DNA from: an uncultured Erysipelotrichaceae bacterium
Lineage (GTDB): Bacteria; Bacillota_I; Bacilli_A; Erysipelotrichales; Erysipelotrichaceae
Reading direction: 5' to 3'
Length of the DNA: 39,132 nt
Assembly: GCA_944325935.1 (NCBI GenBank)
Contig: CALVCF010000003.1
Location: forward strand, 1 to 39,132
A program made the position numbers and the translations under genes. Within the stretch, counting starts at the first letter, position 1; the number at the start of each line of letters is the position of its first letter. The notes under the pieces were generated by a model. That model saw only the letters and a program-made list of their open reading frames with translations. It did no database searches and had not been told where the DNA came from. Shown here one piece after another: positions 16,340 through 23,722 of the stretch.

Positions 16340-17457
16340 GAATTCAAGGCTTTAAGGATCGCTTTTTTGGAAACTGAAGTAGTTGAGCTTAAATCGAGAT
16401 CCTGTTCCTTGGTAGAGACATGTTTTTTCTTGATGGTCTGTTTATTCTTATAGACCTCAAAGATCTCATCGCCCAATTCCAAGTGTACCTTGGATTTTGA
16501 GTGATTGACCAGAGTGTAGAATTCTTGAAGCAGTTCTTGGCTGGTAGCCTGACTTTTGACAAGATCACTCATATCAACACCTAACGGTTCAGCAATAACT
16601 GGTGCCTCGACTTCCGGCGTCTTGATCGTTTCTTCGACCACAGAAGCTTTTACTAAGGCAGGGTTTGGCATACTTGGTACTGTTTCGCTGACCGTCTTTT
16701 CTCTTGCAGGCTTAACTGCCTTCGGGCGTCTTTTTATTTTGATCTTGATTGGATTTTTCTTATTGAGTAAGAGATAAATAATGACACCGCCGCCAATTAG
16801 AAAGATCGTCGCCCCGGCGATATAGACTATCTGCATGGTAGTCAAGCCTGGGATCTTAGCTCTGATGATGATTTGTCTTAGATCGTTATCAACAAGATTA
16901 AAGACTACAGTGTTGTTTTGGATGATGCCGCCGCTGCTTGATAAAATCTCGCCAGGCATCGTAAAGATATATTGCAGTTCAAGACCCATATCTTCTAAAG
17001 CCTTTAAAGCTTCTGCACTGGTGAGGTTTTCATCACTGCCACTGGGGTTCATGGAGATCCACAAGTTTTCGATCGAGGTGTTGTTGAGGGTAAACAGAAT
17101 TTCCCGGTTTCCTTCATCGACACTGATCGATACGGGGCCATCTTCACTTGGCAAGGCTTTTTTACGGGAAATCTGATAGCCGGTATACTGGATACCATCA
17201 CGCATCGTTTCAACTGGGGTTGTGGTGACATCGCCACCAATGTACAGGTTTTGTCTTAAAGTGATAAGAGCTTCTTCTAAATCGATGTCTTGTAATTCGG
17301 CGATCGATGAGGGGATCAAAAAGGTCACATCAAGTGAGTATTCGCCATCTTCATATATCTGATAATCGCCGTTGATTTTGGCGCAACCGGTCATAACGAT
17401 CAAAAGGATGGCACTAAAGATCATAATGACTTTTTTCTTAAGATTTCTTTTAAGCAT
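16336..17457 (-). CDS. LppM-domain lipoprotein with C-terminal membrane helix
   Basis: A 373-residue membrane protein. Residues 1-25 form a lipoprotein signal ending in VMTGC, with Cys25 the lipidated residue. The outer domain (about 26-215) begins DYQIYEDGEYSLDVTFLIPSS and resembles the LppM/DUF3153 beta-alpha domain known from actinobacterial and Firmicute lipoproteins. A membrane helix (MQIVYIAGATIFLIGGGVIIYLLL) near 215-240 is followed by a basic segment, a proline/valine-rich linker and a cytoplasmic tail of about 80 residues ending LSSTTSVSKKAILKALNS. Function unknown; the LppM group is linked to the cell surface. Its promoter gives a leaderless mRNA. Confidence 0.75.
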   Translation of the reverse strand: MLKRNLKKKVIMIFSAILLIVMTGCAKINGDYQIYEDGEYSLDVTFLIPSSIAELQDIDLEEALITLRQNLYIGGDVTTTPVETMRDGIQYTGYQISRKKALPSEDGPVSISVDEGNREILFTLNNTSIENLWISMNPSGSDENLTSAEALKALEDMGLELQYIFTMPGEILSSSGGIIQNNTVVFNLVDNDLRQIIIRAKIPGLTTMQIVYIAGATIFLIGGGVIIYLLLNKKNPIKIKIKRRPKAVKPAREKTVSETVPSMPNPALVKASVVEETIKTPEVEAPVIAEPLGVDMSDLVKSQATSQELLQEFYTLVNHSKSKVHLELGDEIFEVYKNKQTIKKKHVSTKEQDLDLSSTTSVSKKAILKALNS

Positions 17458-17463
17458 AGCTTA

Positions 17464-17493
17464 ATTATAACTTCTTATACATAATACGGTCAA
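17464..17493 (-). promoter_or_regulatory. Promoter of the LppM-like gene, leaderless type
   Basis: On the minus strand TTGACC (17493-17488), an 18-base spacer and TATAAT (17469-17464) are followed by TAAGCT and the ATG at 17457. The start codon is at the expected +1 position and there is no ribosome-binding site. Confidence 0.75.
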
Positions 17494-17578
17494 ATTGGGA
17501 TTGCTTTTTACTTTGTTTCATACCTCCTTCTATCGCTTTTGGGGGTGATTAAATATAACTGTTTTAATAGCGTAAAAA

Positions 17579-17587
17579 TGCTAGAAT
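17579..17587 (+). promoter_or_regulatory. Extended -10 promoter of the D,D-carboxypeptidase gene
   Basis: TGC followed by TAGAAT (17582-17587), then AAGAAG and GTG at 17594. The 6-base gap puts transcription start at the start codon; AAGAAGG could alternatively serve as a ribosome site if transcription starts upstream. Confidence 0.5.
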
Positions 17588-17593
17588 AAGAAG

Positions 17594-18517
17594 GTGAAAA
17601 AGAAGAAAGTTTTAAGGAAGGAAATCAAGGCGGCTTTAAGCTTATTGACGGCGATGCTCGTTATTGTTATTTCCTTATATTTGTTTTTACCTAGCAAGGC
17701 TGCTGCCAGTGATCTTTTTGACGGCCGCCAATGCATGGAATTTGATCTTGATCTATCTTCAAAATATTACCTCTTATCAAAGGATTACCATGGCGAAAAC
17801 TATATTATGTATGGTAGGGGGATCGATGAAAGAATCTACCCAGCTTCATTGACCAAGCTAATGACCATGGTGGTCGCCCTCGATCATATCGAAGATCCAA
17901 GCGAGAGAATAGTTGCAACCTACGAAGATATGGAGGGCTTGCTTGAGGCCAATGCTTCAATTTTGGGGGTATGGGCTGGAAATGAAATCTCTTTAGATAC
18001 GGCATTTTATGGTCTCATTCTTCCTTCGGGCGCCGATTGTGCCAATATCCTTAAAAGATATGTCGAAGACAAGACAGGACAAGATTTTATTGATCTTATG
18101 AATCAAAAAGCGCGTGAGCTGGGCATGGATAATACACATTTCGCTAATGTCAGCGGTCTTTTTGACGAAGCGAATTATGCGACATTAGAAGATCTCAATA
18201 AGCTTATGCAATATATATTGGCTGATGAAAGAGCTCTTAATTATGTTACGACCTGGGTGAAAGAACAAGACGGTTACGATATCGAAATGACCATGAATAA
18301 ATATCGTGATCTGTTACAAAACGAATATGCTGAAGTCATAGGCGGCAAGACTGGTTATATTCCAGAATCGCTTTTGAATTATGCCTGTTTTATTCAAGAA
18401 GGGGATGAAATAGCGATACTTATCATCAGCGGAGCTGAAATGATGAGTGATGACGGCTATCCGGGTCATGTACATGATGTCAAGCTTATTCTTGATACAT
18501 ATTTTGATGGAGTGTAA
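17594..18517 (+). CDS. D-alanyl-D-alanine carboxypeptidase (peptidase S11)
   Basis: A 307-residue exported penicillin-binding protein of the DacA/DacF class that trims the terminal D-Ala of peptidoglycan stem peptides. GTG start; a basic start and hydrophobic stretch (residues 15-34) form a signal or anchor. The SxxK motif is Ser85-Lys88 in YPASLTKLMT; the KTG motif is Lys252 in GGKTGYIPES. The SxN position reads SGA at 145-147 (LPSGADCAN), so the usual Asn is replaced by Ala, a substitution that may be tolerated in part of this family. The C-terminal beta domain of DacA is absent, as in short S11 enzymes. The psuK promoter lies inside its last codons. Confidence 0.9.
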   Translation: MKKKKVLRKEIKAALSLLTAMLVIVISLYLFLPSKAAASDLFDGRQCMEFDLDLSSKYYLLSKDYHGENYIMYGRGIDERIYPASLTKLMTMVVALDHIEDPSERIVATYEDMEGLLEANASILGVWAGNEISLDTAFYGLILPSGADCANILKRYVEDKTGQDFIDLMNQKARELGMDNTHFANVSGLFDEANYATLEDLNKLMQYILADERALNYVTTWVKEQDGYDIEMTMNKYRDLLQNEYAEVIGGKTGYIPESLLNYACFIQEGDEIAILIISGAEMMSDDGYPGHVHDVKLILDTYFDGV

Positions 18518-18520
18518 AAT
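18492..18520 (+). promoter_or_regulatory. psuK promoter inside the preceding gene, leaderless type
   Basis: TTGATA (18492-18497), a 17-base spacer and TAAAAT (18515-18520) form a good sigma-A promoter within the end of the carboxypeptidase gene; the -10 box contains that gene's TAA. Six bases later comes the psuK ATG, so the mRNA would have no leader. Confidence 0.75.
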
Positions 18521-18526
18521 GGAATC

Positions 18527-19453
18527 ATGAAAGCATATGTAATAGGCGGAGCCAATCTTGATATATTTGCTAAAAGCGAAAGAGAATTGATCCTGTATGA
18601 TTCTAATATCGCTCATTTTAAATTGAGTTTTGGCGGTGTTGGGCGCAATATAGCAGAAAATCTCGTCTATCTGATCGATAATGTCGAACTAGTTACGCGT
18701 TTTGCCAAAGACCATTTTGCCAAGATCTTGTATGATGATTGCCTTTTAAAGGGCATCAAGTTAGATCACGCTTTGAAGAGCGAAGATTTTGCTACTTCGA
18801 TGTATATCGCTATATTAGATGCCAATAATGATATGCAGTTAGGCTTAAATGATATGGGCATCATTGAAACATTAAAATATGATGACATTGCCTTTTTAAA
18901 GGATATAATTAAAGATGATGACCTCCTGGTTATCGATACTAATCTCGCTTCAAAGACTTTGACAATGATTTTAGATGAATTTAAGGGCTTCAAGGTCGTT
19001 GATGCGATCAGCGTCAATAAGGTTGCAAGATTAAAAGGTAACTTAGCAAAGATCGATCTTTTAAAATGCAACAAGTTTGAGGTGGAAAGTTTATTTGAAG
19101 TACAGCTTAATGATCTAGCAATTTTAAAAAAGATTCTCAAAGATACTGCTGTGCCAAAAGAATTAGTCATCACCGACAAAGAAGGAGCTTTTGTCTATCG
19201 TGAAGGTCATCTTTATACTTTTAGGCAGAAAGACCTCGTGGATCAGGTTGTAAATGCTACCGGAGCCGGTGACGCCTTTATCGCGATCTATGCGTATTGT
19301 CGCAAAGAACAAATGAGTATAAGCAAGAGTGTTAAATTAGCTTTGTCAGCTTCACGCTTGACGATCAAAAGTCCATCCAGCGTTGTCTATAAGGACCGAT
19401 CGATGTTAGAAAAGGAAGCTTCAAAGTTTGAATTAATAGAAGGAGAGATTTAA
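18527..19453 (+). CDS. psuK: Pseudouridine kinase (PfkB family)
   Basis: A 308-residue ribokinase-like enzyme. It starts with AYVIGGANLDIFAKS, shows the N-terminal PfkB signature as FGGVGRNIAENL, and ends with the C-terminal signature NATGAGDAFIA, whose Asp is the catalytic base, near residue 247. PfkB alone does not define the substrate, but psuG follows after one base with its ribosome site inside the psuK end, so pseudouridine is the likely substrate: PsuK makes pseudouridine 5'-phosphate, which PsuG splits. There is no ribosome site; the ATG lies 6 bases after a -10 box. Confidence 0.92.
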   Translation: MKAYVIGGANLDIFAKSERELILYDSNIAHFKLSFGGVGRNIAENLVYLIDNVELVTRFAKDHFAKILYDDCLLKGIKLDHALKSEDFATSMYIAILDANNDMQLGLNDMGIIETLKYDDIAFLKDIIKDDDLLVIDTNLASKTLTMILDEFKGFKVVDAISVNKVARLKGNLAKIDLLKCNKFEVESLFEVQLNDLAILKKILKDTAVPKELVITDKEGAFVYREGHLYTFRQKDLVDQVVNATGAGDAFIAIYAYCRKEQMSISKSVKLALSASRLTIKSPSSVVYKDRSMLEKEASKFELIEGEI

Positions 19454-19454
19454 G

Positions 19455-20360
19455 ATGTATATTCGTGTAAGTGAAAGAGTTCAAAAAGCTTTGGATGAGG
19501 GAAGAGGAGTCATTGCCTTGGAGTCAACGATCATCTCGCATGGCATGCCCTATCCCCGTAATGTCGAAACAGCCCTCAACGTGGAGAAGATCATTCGCGA
19601 TATGGGATGCGAGGCCGCAACGATCGGTATTATTGACGGCGTCGGCGTTATCGGCATGAGCGAAGAGGAGATCGAAGAATTCGGCAAGCGCAAAGGCATC
19701 CTTAAGGTCTCAAGACGCGATTTGCCAGTAGTCATGGCTAATAAGTTATGGGGTGCTACGACGGTTGCTACAACGATGATCTTGGCGCATATGGCTGGCA
19801 TCAAACTATTTGTCACCGGTGGAATCGGTGGGGTCCACAAGGGAGCTACCAAAACCTTTGATATCTCAGCTGACCTAGAAGAATTAGCCAATACCGATGT
19901 CACAGTCATCTGTGCAGGAGCTAAGGCTATCTTGGATCTTGGTTTGACCCTGGAATACCTTGAGACCAAGGGCGTACCGGTCTTAGGCTATCAAACTAAG
20001 GAACTACCAGCTTTCTATACACGCCGTTCCGGCTTTGCGGTTGATTATGAATTGAAGGACGCCAAAGAAGCTGCAATGATCATTAAGACCAAGAAAGAAA
20101 TGGGCTTAAAGGGTGGGATCCTTATCACAAATCCGATCCCTGAAGAATACTCACTCGATGAAAAGGAGATGAACGAGGCGATCGCTAAGGCCTTGGAAGA
20201 AGCGGAAAAGGACGGCATCAAAGGCAAGGATGTGACGCCTTATCTCTTAGCGAAAGTCAAGGATCTCACTGGTGGGGATTCTTTAGAGTCCAATATCGAG
20301 CTTGTTTATAATAATGCTCGGGTTGGCGCACTTATTGCTAATGAGTTGACCAAGTTATGA
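19455..20360 (+). CDS. psuG: Pseudouridine-5'-phosphate glycosidase
   Basis: A 301-residue enzyme cleaving the C-C glycosidic bond of pseudouridine 5'-phosphate to uracil and ribose 5-phosphate with Mn2+. The family signatures are all present: GVIALESTIISHGMPYP near the start, TVATTMILAHMAGI, FVTGGIGGVHKGA, VICAGAKAILDLGLTLEYLET, and the late DVTPYLLAKVKDLTGGDSL with SNIELVYNNARVGALIA. The length is normal. AAGGAGAG precedes the ATG, and the gene overlaps the next one by ATGA. With PsuK it degrades pseudouridine from RNA turnover, and PyrR could then salvage the uracil. Confidence 0.97.
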   Translation: MYIRVSERVQKALDEGRGVIALESTIISHGMPYPRNVETALNVEKIIRDMGCEAATIGIIDGVGVIGMSEEEIEEFGKRKGILKVSRRDLPVVMANKLWGATTVATTMILAHMAGIKLFVTGGIGGVHKGATKTFDISADLEELANTDVTVICAGAKAILDLGLTLEYLETKGVPVLGYQTKELPAFYTRRSGFAVDYELKDAKEAAMIIKTKKEMGLKGGILITNPIPEEYSLDEKEMNEAIAKALEEAEKDGIKGKDVTPYLLAKVKDLTGGDSLESNIELVYNNARVGALIANELTKL

Positions 20361-20830
20361 GAAGAAGTGAAGTCTGTTTAAATGCTTTAAATAGGCGCGG
20401 AGTCTATCTTGAGGATCTTGTCGAATGTGCTCGCTTCTTGCATGGGCCGTATGAAGATATCAAAGATACGACGATCGCAGCCGTTCTTATTGATATTCTC
20501 GATAAAAGAGAAGTAGAGAATGCCTTGCTTTGTGCGATCGAAATGGATGAGCTTTGTGAAAAAGACCAGTATAGCGATAAATCGTTGCAGGAAAGAGTCT
20601 TGCACGATGATGGCTTGTTTGGGGTCGATGAAGTTTTGGCCTATGGCATCTGCAATATTTATGGCTCGATCGCTTTGACCAATTTCGGTTATATCGATAA
20701 GATCAAACCAGGGATCATCGGTAAGCTCAATGAAAAAAAGGAAGGGGTCTGTAATACCTTCTTAGATGATATCGTAGGGGCAATCGCTGCTTCGGCAGCT
20801 AGTAGGATGGCACATGAAAAAGGAAGTTAA
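20357..20830 (+). CDS. Phosphatidylglycerophosphatase A-like protein (YutG type)
   Basis: A 157-residue protein of the PgpA fold as found in Firmicute YutG. It shows the REVENALLCAIEMDEL helix, DDGLFGVDEVLAYGICNIYGSIALTNFGYIDK, and KPGIIGKLNEKKEGVCNTFLDDIVGAIAASAASRMAH, where the acidic DD/ND patterns would bind metal. PgpA removes the phosphate of phosphatidylglycerophosphate, but the Firmicute members lack strong membrane helices and their true substrate is less certain. The gene overlaps psuG by 4 bases and the next gene by 17, so it is part of the psu operon; a link with pseudouridine is not obvious. Confidence 0.88.
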   Translation: MRRSEVCLNALNRRGVYLEDLVECARFLHGPYEDIKDTTIAAVLIDILDKREVENALLCAIEMDELCEKDQYSDKSLQERVLHDDGLFGVDEVLAYGICNIYGSIALTNFGYIDKIKPGIIGKLNEKKEGVCNTFLDDIVGAIAASAASRMAHEKGS

Positions 20831-21593
20831 TGATATCGTAAATAAAGACGACCTCATCAAGTGCTTTAAGATCTTGGGGGTCGAAAGTTCGATGGTCGTT
20901 TTGGCTCATGTGGCGATGTCGAAGATCGGCTATATCGTCGGAGGAGCCCAAACCTTTAATGATGCGCTCTTAGAGGTCTTGGACTACAATGGGACGCTGA
21001 TCATGCCTATGCAGATGTCCGAAAATTCCGAGCCAGCCTATTTCAAAGCGCCACGCATCAAGATCAAGGATTATCAAAAATATCGCGAGTCCTATCCTGA
21101 TTTTGATGAACATTTATCCGAGACGCGCGGTATGTCAAAGGTCGTCGATAATTTAAGAAGAAGAGAGCGTTCTATTTCTTCAAGGCATCCATCTTGTGCT
21201 TTTGTCGGCGTAGGCAAGTATGCCAAGATCATCTTAGATGAACAAAAGCTTGATTTTGCTTTAGATGACAAGTCGCCTTTAGGTCGTCTATATGATCTTC
21301 GATCCTATACACTTTTATGCGGGGTCGACTATGACAATATGACAGCCTTGCACCTGGCGGAATATCGTGCAAAGGCCCGGCCGGTCATCTTAAACGGCGC
21401 CAGTTTTGAAGGAAAATGGCAAAAGTATCTGGATCTCGATCTGGATTCAAACGACGGTGCCTTTATGGCGATCGGCAAACGCCTAGAAGACAAGGGGCTT
21501 GTGAAATCCTATTGTTATAATGGTCTTAGTTTTAAATTAGTGCGCAATGATATTGCGATTGATGAAGGGGTTAATTATTTTAAAAGTTTATGA
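20814..21593 (+). CDS. AAC(3)-fold N-acetyltransferase
   Basis: A 259-residue member of the Antibiotic_NAT (aminoglycoside 3-N-acetyltransferase / YokD) superfamily, which transfers acetyl from acetyl-CoA to an amine. Signatures are VVLAHVAMSKIGYIVGGAQTFNDALLEVL near the start, GTLIMPMQMS, SSRHPSCAFVGVGKYAK, the DKSPLGRLYDL segment, and LLCGVDYDNMTALHLAEYRA with the conserved His. YokD-like members are chromosomal and their natural substrates are mostly unknown. Its position in the psu/pgpA operon gives no support for a resistance role. The start overlaps the end of the pgpA-like gene by 17 bases and the end overlaps the next gene by ATGA. Confidence 0.88.
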   Translation: MKKEVNDIVNKDDLIKCFKILGVESSMVVLAHVAMSKIGYIVGGAQTFNDALLEVLDYNGTLIMPMQMSENSEPAYFKAPRIKIKDYQKYRESYPDFDEHLSETRGMSKVVDNLRRRERSISSRHPSCAFVGVGKYAKIILDEQKLDFALDDKSPLGRLYDLRSYTLLCGVDYDNMTALHLAEYRAKARPVILNGASFEGKWQKYLDLDLDSNDGAFMAIGKRLEDKGLVKSYCYNGLSFKLVRNDIAIDEGVNYFKSL

Positions 21594-22552
21594 TCAAAAT
21601 GTGTGTTGGTACCTTAGGTACATCCAGTATTTGCGAAACATTGATCAAGGCCTTTCAAAAGGCGGAGATTGAAGTGGGAGCTTGTTATTCCAGAAGCCTG
21701 GAAAAGGCGAAAGGTCTATGTGCAAAATATGATATCGCCAAGGCTTATGATAATTATGATGCCTTGTTGAGCGACGAGGGGATCAATACGATCTATATTG
21801 CCTTACCCAATTCTTTACATTACAGCTATGCTAAAAAAGCTCTTCTTAGAAATAAACATGTTATCTTAGAAAAGCCTTTTGTCTTAAAATATGAAGAAGC
21901 TAAGGAATTAAAAGATATCGCCTATAAACAAAAGCGCTATCTTTTTGAGGCTGTTACCAGCATTCATCAAAACAACATCAAAAAGCTCAAGGAAATGATC
22001 AAGGAAGTCGCACCCTTGCACCTGGCGCAGTTTTCTTATTCTAAGGTCTCGCGCAATTACGAAAAGTTCAAAGCAGGGGAGCTGCCCAATAATTTTAATT
22101 ATGAGATGGGTGGCGGCGCTCTTTATGATTTGGGTGTCTACAATATCCATATGGCTTATTGTCTTTTTGGCAAGCCCGATCAAATGGCATATGTACAAAA
22201 TACAATACGCGGTTGTGATTGCTCGGGAGTAGCGACTTTGAAATACAAGGATGGTCTGGTGGTCTCATGTTTGGCTGGCAAGGATGTCTTTGCGGCAAAC
22301 GGGATCGTCCTGATGGGGGAAAAGGGCTATATCCAGACGATTGATGTGCCATCAAAACCAACTCGTTTCATCATTGAAAAAAAGGACTTCCACAAGGAAA
22401 GTCCGGCGGAGCTGACCAATCCCTATGTCGTCATGTTAAAAGTGTTTAAAAAGATCATGGAGAATGAAGATTATGATCAGCATAAGCAACTTTTGGAACA
22501 TAGCTTAGAGGTTATGAAGATTATGACCTTCCTAGATGAACATCGTCGCTGA
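21590..22552 (+). CDS. Gfo/Idh/MocA-family oxidoreductase
   Basis: A 320-residue NAD(P)-dependent dehydrogenase. The N-terminal Rossmann domain starts with VGTLGTSSICETLIKAF, and NTIYIALPNSLHYSYAKKAL leads to the family's EKP motif (VILEKPFVL), whose Lys is catalytic. The C-terminal domain contains EMGGGALYDLGVYNIHMAYCLFG, with the Asp and His typical of this group. Substrates are usually sugars or inositols, but none can be assigned. It is the last gene of the psuK operon (ATGA overlap upstream) and its final 32 bases overlap the end of the convergent fRMsr gene. Confidence 0.9.
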   Translation: MIKMCVGTLGTSSICETLIKAFQKAEIEVGACYSRSLEKAKGLCAKYDIAKAYDNYDALLSDEGINTIYIALPNSLHYSYAKKALLRNKHVILEKPFVLKYEEAKELKDIAYKQKRYLFEAVTSIHQNNIKKLKEMIKEVAPLHLAQFSYSKVSRNYEKFKAGELPNNFNYEMGGGALYDLGVYNIHMAYCLFGKPDQMAYVQNTIRGCDCSGVATLKYKDGLVVSCLAGKDVFAANGIVLMGEKGYIQTIDVPSKPTRFIIEKKDFHKESPAELTNPYVVMLKVFKKIMENEDYDQHKQLLEHSLEVMKIMTFLDEHRR

Positions 22553-22982
22553 TCCGATCATTTAATAAGACTTCTAACTTTTTAAAGACTGATACAGTTT
22601 TATCATCAAAACGTCCAAGCTTTGGGGAATCAACATCTAAGACGCCCCAGAGCTTTTCTTTTTGATAAAGCGGTAAGACTAATTCGCTGCTAGAAGCTGT
22701 ATCACAGGCGATATGGCCTTTAAAGGCATGCACGTCATTGACGATCGTGATCTTTGCGTCATTTACAGCTTTGGCGCAAACTCCGTGGTCTAGTTTTAAA
22801 TGGGTACAAGCTACTTTGCCATTAAAAGGCCCTAAAACGAGTTCTTCATTTTGAAGGCGATAAAAACCGACCCAATTGAGGTCTGGGATTTCATAATAAA
22901 TAAGGGCGCTAAAATTGCCTAAGGCGGCGATCAGATCGTTTTCACTCAAAAGCGCTGCTGCTTGTTTTAGTAAGATTTTCAT
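22521..22982 (-). CDS. msrC: Free methionine-(R)-sulfoxide reductase (GAF domain)
   Basis: A 153-residue single GAF domain that reduces free Met-R-sulfoxide, protecting against oxidation. The three family cysteines are present: Cys59 (NGKVACTHL), Cys69 (HGVCAKA) and Cys93 (GHIACD), along with LNWVGFYRL, VNDVHAFKGHIACDTASSSELVLPL and WGVLDVDSP. The length is typical of YebR/fRMsr. The -10 box lies 6 bases before the ATG, so the mRNA is predicted leaderless. Its 3' end overlaps that of the opposing oxidoreductase gene. The name msrC is the one used for the E. coli enzyme. Confidence 0.93.
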   Translation of the reverse strand: MKILLKQAAALLSENDLIAALGNFSALIYYEIPDLNWVGFYRLQNEELVLGPFNGKVACTHLKLDHGVCAKAVNDAKITIVNDVHAFKGHIACDTASSSELVLPLYQKEKLWGVLDVDSPKLGRFDDKTVSVFKKLEVLLNDRISDDVHLGRS

Positions 22983-22988
22983 ATCTAA

Positions 22989-22997
22989 ATCTTAACA
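22989..22997 (-). promoter_or_regulatory. Extended -10 box of the fRMsr gene, leaderless type
   Basis: On the minus strand TGT and TAAGAT (22994-22989) are followed by TTAGAT and then the ATG at 22982. The -35 region (TTCCCT) is weak. Divergent from the thiT promoter, which begins only 6 bases away. Confidence 0.5.
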
Positions 22998-23002
22998 TGT
23001 TA

Positions 23003-23030
23003 TTGCAAGTTAGGGAAAAGCAGTTATAAT
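23003..23030 (+). promoter_or_regulatory. Promoter of the TPP riboswitch-thiT unit
   Basis: TTGCAA (23003-23008), a 16-base spacer and TATAAT (23025-23030) place the start of transcription near 23037, at the 5' end of the TPP aptamer. Confidence 0.75.
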
Positions 23031-23036
23031 TTGAAT

Positions 23037-23108
23037 GAACAGGGGTGCTTATTAAAAGCTGAGATATACCCTTTGACCTGATCTAGGTAATGCTAGCGTA
23101 GGGAGTTT
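23037..23108 (+). ncRNA. TPP (THI-box) riboswitch
   Basis: The conserved aptamer parts occur in order: GGGGTGC (23042-23048), GCTGAGATATACCC (23058-23071), TGACCTGATCTAGGTAATGC, and AGCGTAGGGA (23095-23104). P1 can form from GAAC (23037-23040) and GTTT (23105-23108). It binds thiamine pyrophosphate and should turn off the thiamine transporter gene that follows. Confidence 0.96.
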
Positions 23109-23118
23109 TATTTCCTTG

Positions 23119-23141
23119 CGCCTTAGAAATGAGGTGTTTTT
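23119..23141 (+). promoter_or_regulatory. Expression platform hairpin hiding the thiT ribosome site
   Basis: CGCCTT (23119-23124) pairs with GAGGTG (23131-23136), with two G-T pairs, around AGAAAT. GAGGTG is also the only ribosome site of thiT, 8 bases before the TTG start. A T-rich run follows, so the hairpin could act as a weak terminator too; blocking of translation seems more likely. Confidence 0.55.
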
Positions 23142-23144
23142 ATT

Positions 23145-23684
23145 TTGAAAACTAGAGATTTGGTTTATGTGGCCATTTATGTGGCCTTAGCTTTAGCGCT
23201 TGATTATTTTAAAGAGATGCTGCCTTTTTTAAACATGCCGCAAGGCGGGAGTGTCAACATCGCCCTTATTCCCGTTGTTTTGGCCTCCTTCCATCTAGGT
23301 TGGCTTAAAGGCCTGGCTGTAGCGGCATTATGGTGGCTTATCAGCTCCTTAATGGGACTTAACAGTTCATTTGTTAATGTTATCCAGTATCTTCTGGATT
23401 ACATTATTCCTAGCTTAGTAATAGGTCTAGCAGCGATCTTTTATAAGAAGCATACGGTGCTGGAATTAGAGTTAGGTATTTTCTTGACGATGCTTGTCAG
23501 GACCTTATCGATCCTTATATCGGGCGTCTATTACTGGCCTGATGGGGTCGCAGCCGGTTCTTGGCCGGCATGGCTTGCATCATTTAGTTACAATCTGCCA
23601 TACTCGATTGCGACTTGTGTGATGCTCATGATCGTGATACCGCTTATCATGAGTCGCCTTAAACCTCAACTTGAAGGAAAATAG
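23145..23684 (+). CDS. thiT: Thiamine-specific S component of an ECF transporter
   Basis: A 179-residue integral membrane protein with about six hydrophobic helices. It binds thiamine and works with the shared EcfA/EcfA'/EcfT module, which is not in this window. The family's conserved pieces are visible: the first loop MLPFLNMPQGGSVNIALIPVVLASFHLGW, the ligand-side QYLLDYIIPSLVIG, and the late YYWPDGVAAGSWPAWLASFSYNLPYSI with aromatic and Asn residues that line the thiamine pocket in ThiT. The start is TTG at 23145, supported by GAGGTG 8 bases upstream. The TPP riboswitch in its leader confirms the substrate. Confidence 0.95.
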   Translation: MKTRDLVYVAIYVALALALDYFKEMLPFLNMPQGGSVNIALIPVVLASFHLGWLKGLAVAALWWLISSLMGLNSSFVNVIQYLLDYIIPSLVIGLAAIFYKKHTVLELELGIFLTMLVRTLSILISGVYYWPDGVAAGSWPAWLASFSYNLPYSIATCVMLMIVIPLIMSRLKPQLEGK

Positions 23685-23713
23685 TTCAATTTTAACTCGC
23701 AAATGGGTATAAT
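23685..23713 (+). promoter_or_regulatory. Promoter of the DUF402 gene
   Basis: TTCAAT (23685-23690), 17 bases, TATAAT (23708-23713). The ATG is 9 bases after the -10 box, so the leader would be about 3 bases long and no ribosome site fits. Confidence 0.65.
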
Positions 23714-23722
23714 AGCTAAAGT

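Noticed and set aside
20814-21593. Aminoglycoside resistance gene
   Set aside because: The fold matches AAC(3)/YokD, but the gene lies in a metabolic operon with normal codon use and no mobile element nearby, so resistance cannot be claimed.
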